From: Candidatus Zymogenus sp. | Lineage (GTDB): Bacteria > Desulfobacterota > Zymogenia > Zymogenales > Zymogenaceae | Reading direction: 5' to 3' | Assembly (NCBI GenBank): GCA_030613285.1 | Contig: JAUWME010000162.1 | Location: 1-5,948, forward strand | Length of the DNA: 5,948 nt | Shown: in pieces, positions 5,201-5,948 of the stretch | How positions within the stretch are numbered: position 1 is the first letter of the stretch | How the letters are laid out: each line of letters opens with the position of its first letter | Made by a program: the position numbers and the translations under genes | Notes under the pieces: model-generated | The model's input: only the letters and a program-made list of their open reading frames with translations | What the model was told of the DNA's origin: nothing | The model's database searches: none

Positions 5201-5948
5201 TCTCTGTGGTGTCTCGCCAGATGCTTACAACAACCCCTGCCTCCTCATCTATGATTTGCTTGACAACCGAGGCGTTGACACTCAAGTGAATTTTTTTATC
5301 ACCCGAAACTTTTGCAAATTCCACGTCCCGACTTACCCCTGCTTTGCGTACCTTTTTCTCTAACTCAGCCCAACGCTTTTTTGCGTCTCCTTCAAACTGC
5401 TCCAACCATTCAAAGAGGCTTGTCTCATTGACCTCCTGCATTTTTTTGCCAAACAAGTTACAGAATGCCTCGTTGACCATAATGATGTTCTGAGAAATAT
5501 CGGTGACGACAACACCATCAATGGAGGCGAGAAACGTTGATTTAAAAAACTTGATCGTTCGGGAAAGTGCCTTTTTGTCTTGTGAGTACTCGGTGATATC
5601 TTCAGTATGGATTAAAACGAGGTCGGGGGGAACGTAGGTGTAGCTTATTGCCAGGTGTCTTCCATCGCTGAAAAACTTATTTCTGTCAACAATCTCCCTC
5701 TTTACGTATGTCTTCTTTCTGTAACAGCTGTACAAATCACTCAATATCTCCTTTCCATCATCAAATATCTCATTTGCAACCATTCCCAGATAACCCGAAA
5801 TATTCCCGTCGGTAACCGTGAGGGCAGCGTTGTTGTAGTTGAGCAGAACAAAACCTTCCTTCATTTTCTGCCAAGTGTATGTTGGGATTGGAATTCCCAT
5901 GTACTGGGCCCTGAGTTTCAGCTTCGATTCAACAAGCTCTTCCTCTGT
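2187..5948 (-). CDS. Multi-PAS sensor histidine kinase, HisKA_2 type (N-terminus beyond window)
   Basis: Autophosphorylating sensor kinase. Residues are counted from the Met at 5900, but the frame stays open for 16 more codons to the edge (TEEELVESKLKLRAQY), a typical inter-PAS linker, so the true start lies outside. Eight PAS-type domains follow: about -8 to 105, 113-235, 241-355, 365-515, 522-636, 645-768, 775-890 and 899-1012. Most end in a D(I/T)T(E/D) motif and are joined by short charged, probably coiled-coil, helices. The HisKA_2 domain (about 1022-1100) contains EVHHRVKNNLQVISSLL; His1034 is the likely phosphoacceptor. HATPase_c (about 1125-1224) has an N-box NELITNIYKHAF (Asn1137, Asn1142), G1 DDGVGLP (1174-1180) and G2 SLGLRL. 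All catalytic motifs look intact. No transmembrane segment is visible, so sensing is probably cytosolic, although the missing N-terminus could hold one. The gene overlaps the response regulator, its probable partner. Ligands of the PAS domains cannot be read from sequence. Confidence 0.95.
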   Translation of the reverse strand, partial: TEEELVESKLKLRAQYMGIPIPTYTWQKMKEGFVLLNYNNAALTVTDGNISGYLGMVANEIFDDGKEILSDLYSCYRKKTYVKREIVDRNKFFSDGRHLAISYTYVPPDLVLIHTEDITEYSQDKKALSRTIKFFKSTFLASIDGVVVTDISQNIIMVNEAFCNLFGKKMQEVNETSLFEWLEQFEGDAKKRWAELEKKVRKAGVSRDVEFAKVSGDKKIHLSVNASVVKQIIDEEAGVVVSIWRDTTEKKLAEEELIKSKEELNFFFENIDDIPYRADDKGNVVFTNKNAEKVTGLPLDEIIGKPFLRLFTEESQKVAKEEYMKTLQGDIVEYELTFKNGKVCYFKNKPLQDKSGKVVGTFGIARDITDRKHTEEALRKSQQEYQSLFENSPISLWVEDFSEVKKYIDTLRNSGVKDFREYFKNNKKDVEKCASLVRVVDINKATLKMYNAENKENFFKGLGLFFDEETYDAFKEEIIKIAEGKTAYEGEAVNRTLTGEKIHISFKWTVAPGSEETYSKVFVSITDITEQKRIEEALASTAEEWQETFDAVDDMIAIIDSERNILRVNRAMKETFGDKEIEEKKCYELFHGSNEPLLLCPCTKSFETGELEQLEIKEPHLDNRIFDVFTYPISVEEGNTKKVVHVVRDITERVRAEEALKESEEKFRTLADFTFDWEYWKGVDGKFIYTSPSVERITGYLPKDLFDDPNIVKKIAHPDDRHLLEEHKNEIEENYHKAYYLNFRIVTKDGETKWIGHVCQPVYDTDGNLLGRRGSNRDITDQRLAEEAHKFQSAITEQVTNSIIVTDTEFKIVYVNQATIDIYQYSEDEFLGKTPDFMNAEPMADQIQKDIYGTVAAGEVWVGDVKNRRKDGSTFDSEVRITPIFDGDGKIIAYASVISDITFRKKWEEMIIGVAQEWRAMFDSFSDKISIMDKDHRYIKVNMAFADTFNLHPRDIVGKVCYEFVHGLKQPLPNCPHLEAIKTKGLVVREDFDPENGIHTEATISPVFNDDGEVVATVNFTKDITERKIADEKIKQSLSEKEILIREVHHRVKNNLQVISSLLDMDSMRMGEKESYNLINDARSRVHTMALIHSQLYQSERFDKINLAKHSKDLIEYISVVHSSRETEVDHAIEDFDVTLPVNQAIPLGLVLNELITNIYKHAFKKRQKGILKCEISKSSQGVITVVVKDDGVGLPDDFDFEKVQSLGLRLVRNLVREQLKGEVTISHVKGTEFVIKFKAIMEDDEDVQNTGS
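2219..2223 (-). promoter_or_regulatory. Ribosome-binding site deciding the response regulator start
   Basis: GGAGG on the minus strand lies inside the last codons of the kinase gene. Spacing to the ATG at 2215 is 3 nt, which is too short. Spacing to the ATG at 2209 is 9 nt, which is acceptable. This favours a protein starting MSRILVVDDE. The location within the kinase coding sequence suggests that ribosomes ending on the kinase help start the regulator. Confidence 0.65.
2865..5948 (-). repeat. Tandem array of eight PAS-domain coding units
   Basis: The sensory part of the kinase consists of eight PAS units, most of about 110-125 codons, with the fourth about 150. The boundary peptide (DITER, DITDR, DITEQ and similar) gives a recurrent 11-nt DNA motif on the plus strand. 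TCGGTGATGTC occurs exactly at 3994, 4360 and 4840, with one-mismatch copies at 2872, 3607 and 5590. Units 5 and 8 are the closest relatives by motif, sharing CYE..HG...P...CP. Outside the boundaries the units have diverged strongly, so this is an old domain array rather than a recent DNA duplication. Confidence 0.8.

Noticed and set aside
1..5948. Search for CRISPR arrays, tRNA or rRNA genes and insertion sequences
   Set aside because: The repeats present are explained by propeller blades, PAS boundaries and one palindrome. No transposase, terminal inverted repeats, direct-repeat/spacer pattern or tRNA-like structure was seen.

Overview
The window holds parts of three genes, all on the minus strand, plus one intergenic gap of about 290 bp. 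Base composition is moderate, slightly AT-rich. Bacterial-style signals are visible: a GGAGG ribosome-binding site and a hairpin plus T-tract terminator. The protein style also points to an environmental bacterium: very long multi-PAS HisKA_2 kinase, REC-PAS regulator ending in a double-CxxC module, and a membrane-anchored PQQ-like propeller. I infer an anaerobic deltaproteobacterial (Desulfobacterota-like) lineage with modest confidence. Some methanogenic archaea share the kinase and PAS types, so this is not proven.

Right to left, in the direction of transcription: (1) 5948-2187 is a sensor histidine kinase whose N-terminus lies outside the window. At least 1253 residues are visible, with eight consecutive PAS-type sensory domains, a HisKA_2 dimerisation/phosphoacceptor domain and an HATPase_c domain. 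No membrane segment is seen in the visible part. (2) 2209 (or 2215) to 1232 is a response regulator, REC-PAS-CxxC/CxxC, overlapping the end of the kinase gene. It has no DNA-binding domain. (3) 1231-942 is noncoding. It contains a 26-nt perfect palindrome (1089-1114) and a minus-strand intrinsic terminator (1059-1031) that closes the kinase-regulator transcript. (4) 941-1 is the N-terminal 313 residues of a membrane-anchored PQQ-like beta-propeller protein of 40-residue blades, cut by the left edge.

The kinase and regulator are almost certainly a cognate, translationally coupled pair: several cytosolic cues read by PAS domains converge on one phospho-His, which phosphorylates Asp55 of the regulator. 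The regulator's output is probably protein-protein or phosphorelay signalling through its PAS and Cys-rich tail rather than direct transcription control. The propeller gene is co-oriented but separated by a terminator, so it is probably an independent unit and a functional link is unproven.

Most worth a second look: the uncharacterised double-CxxC tail of the regulator, two PAS domains in the kinase sharing an identically spaced Cys/His motif, a PAS with an unusual N-terminal insertion, and the intergenic palindrome.
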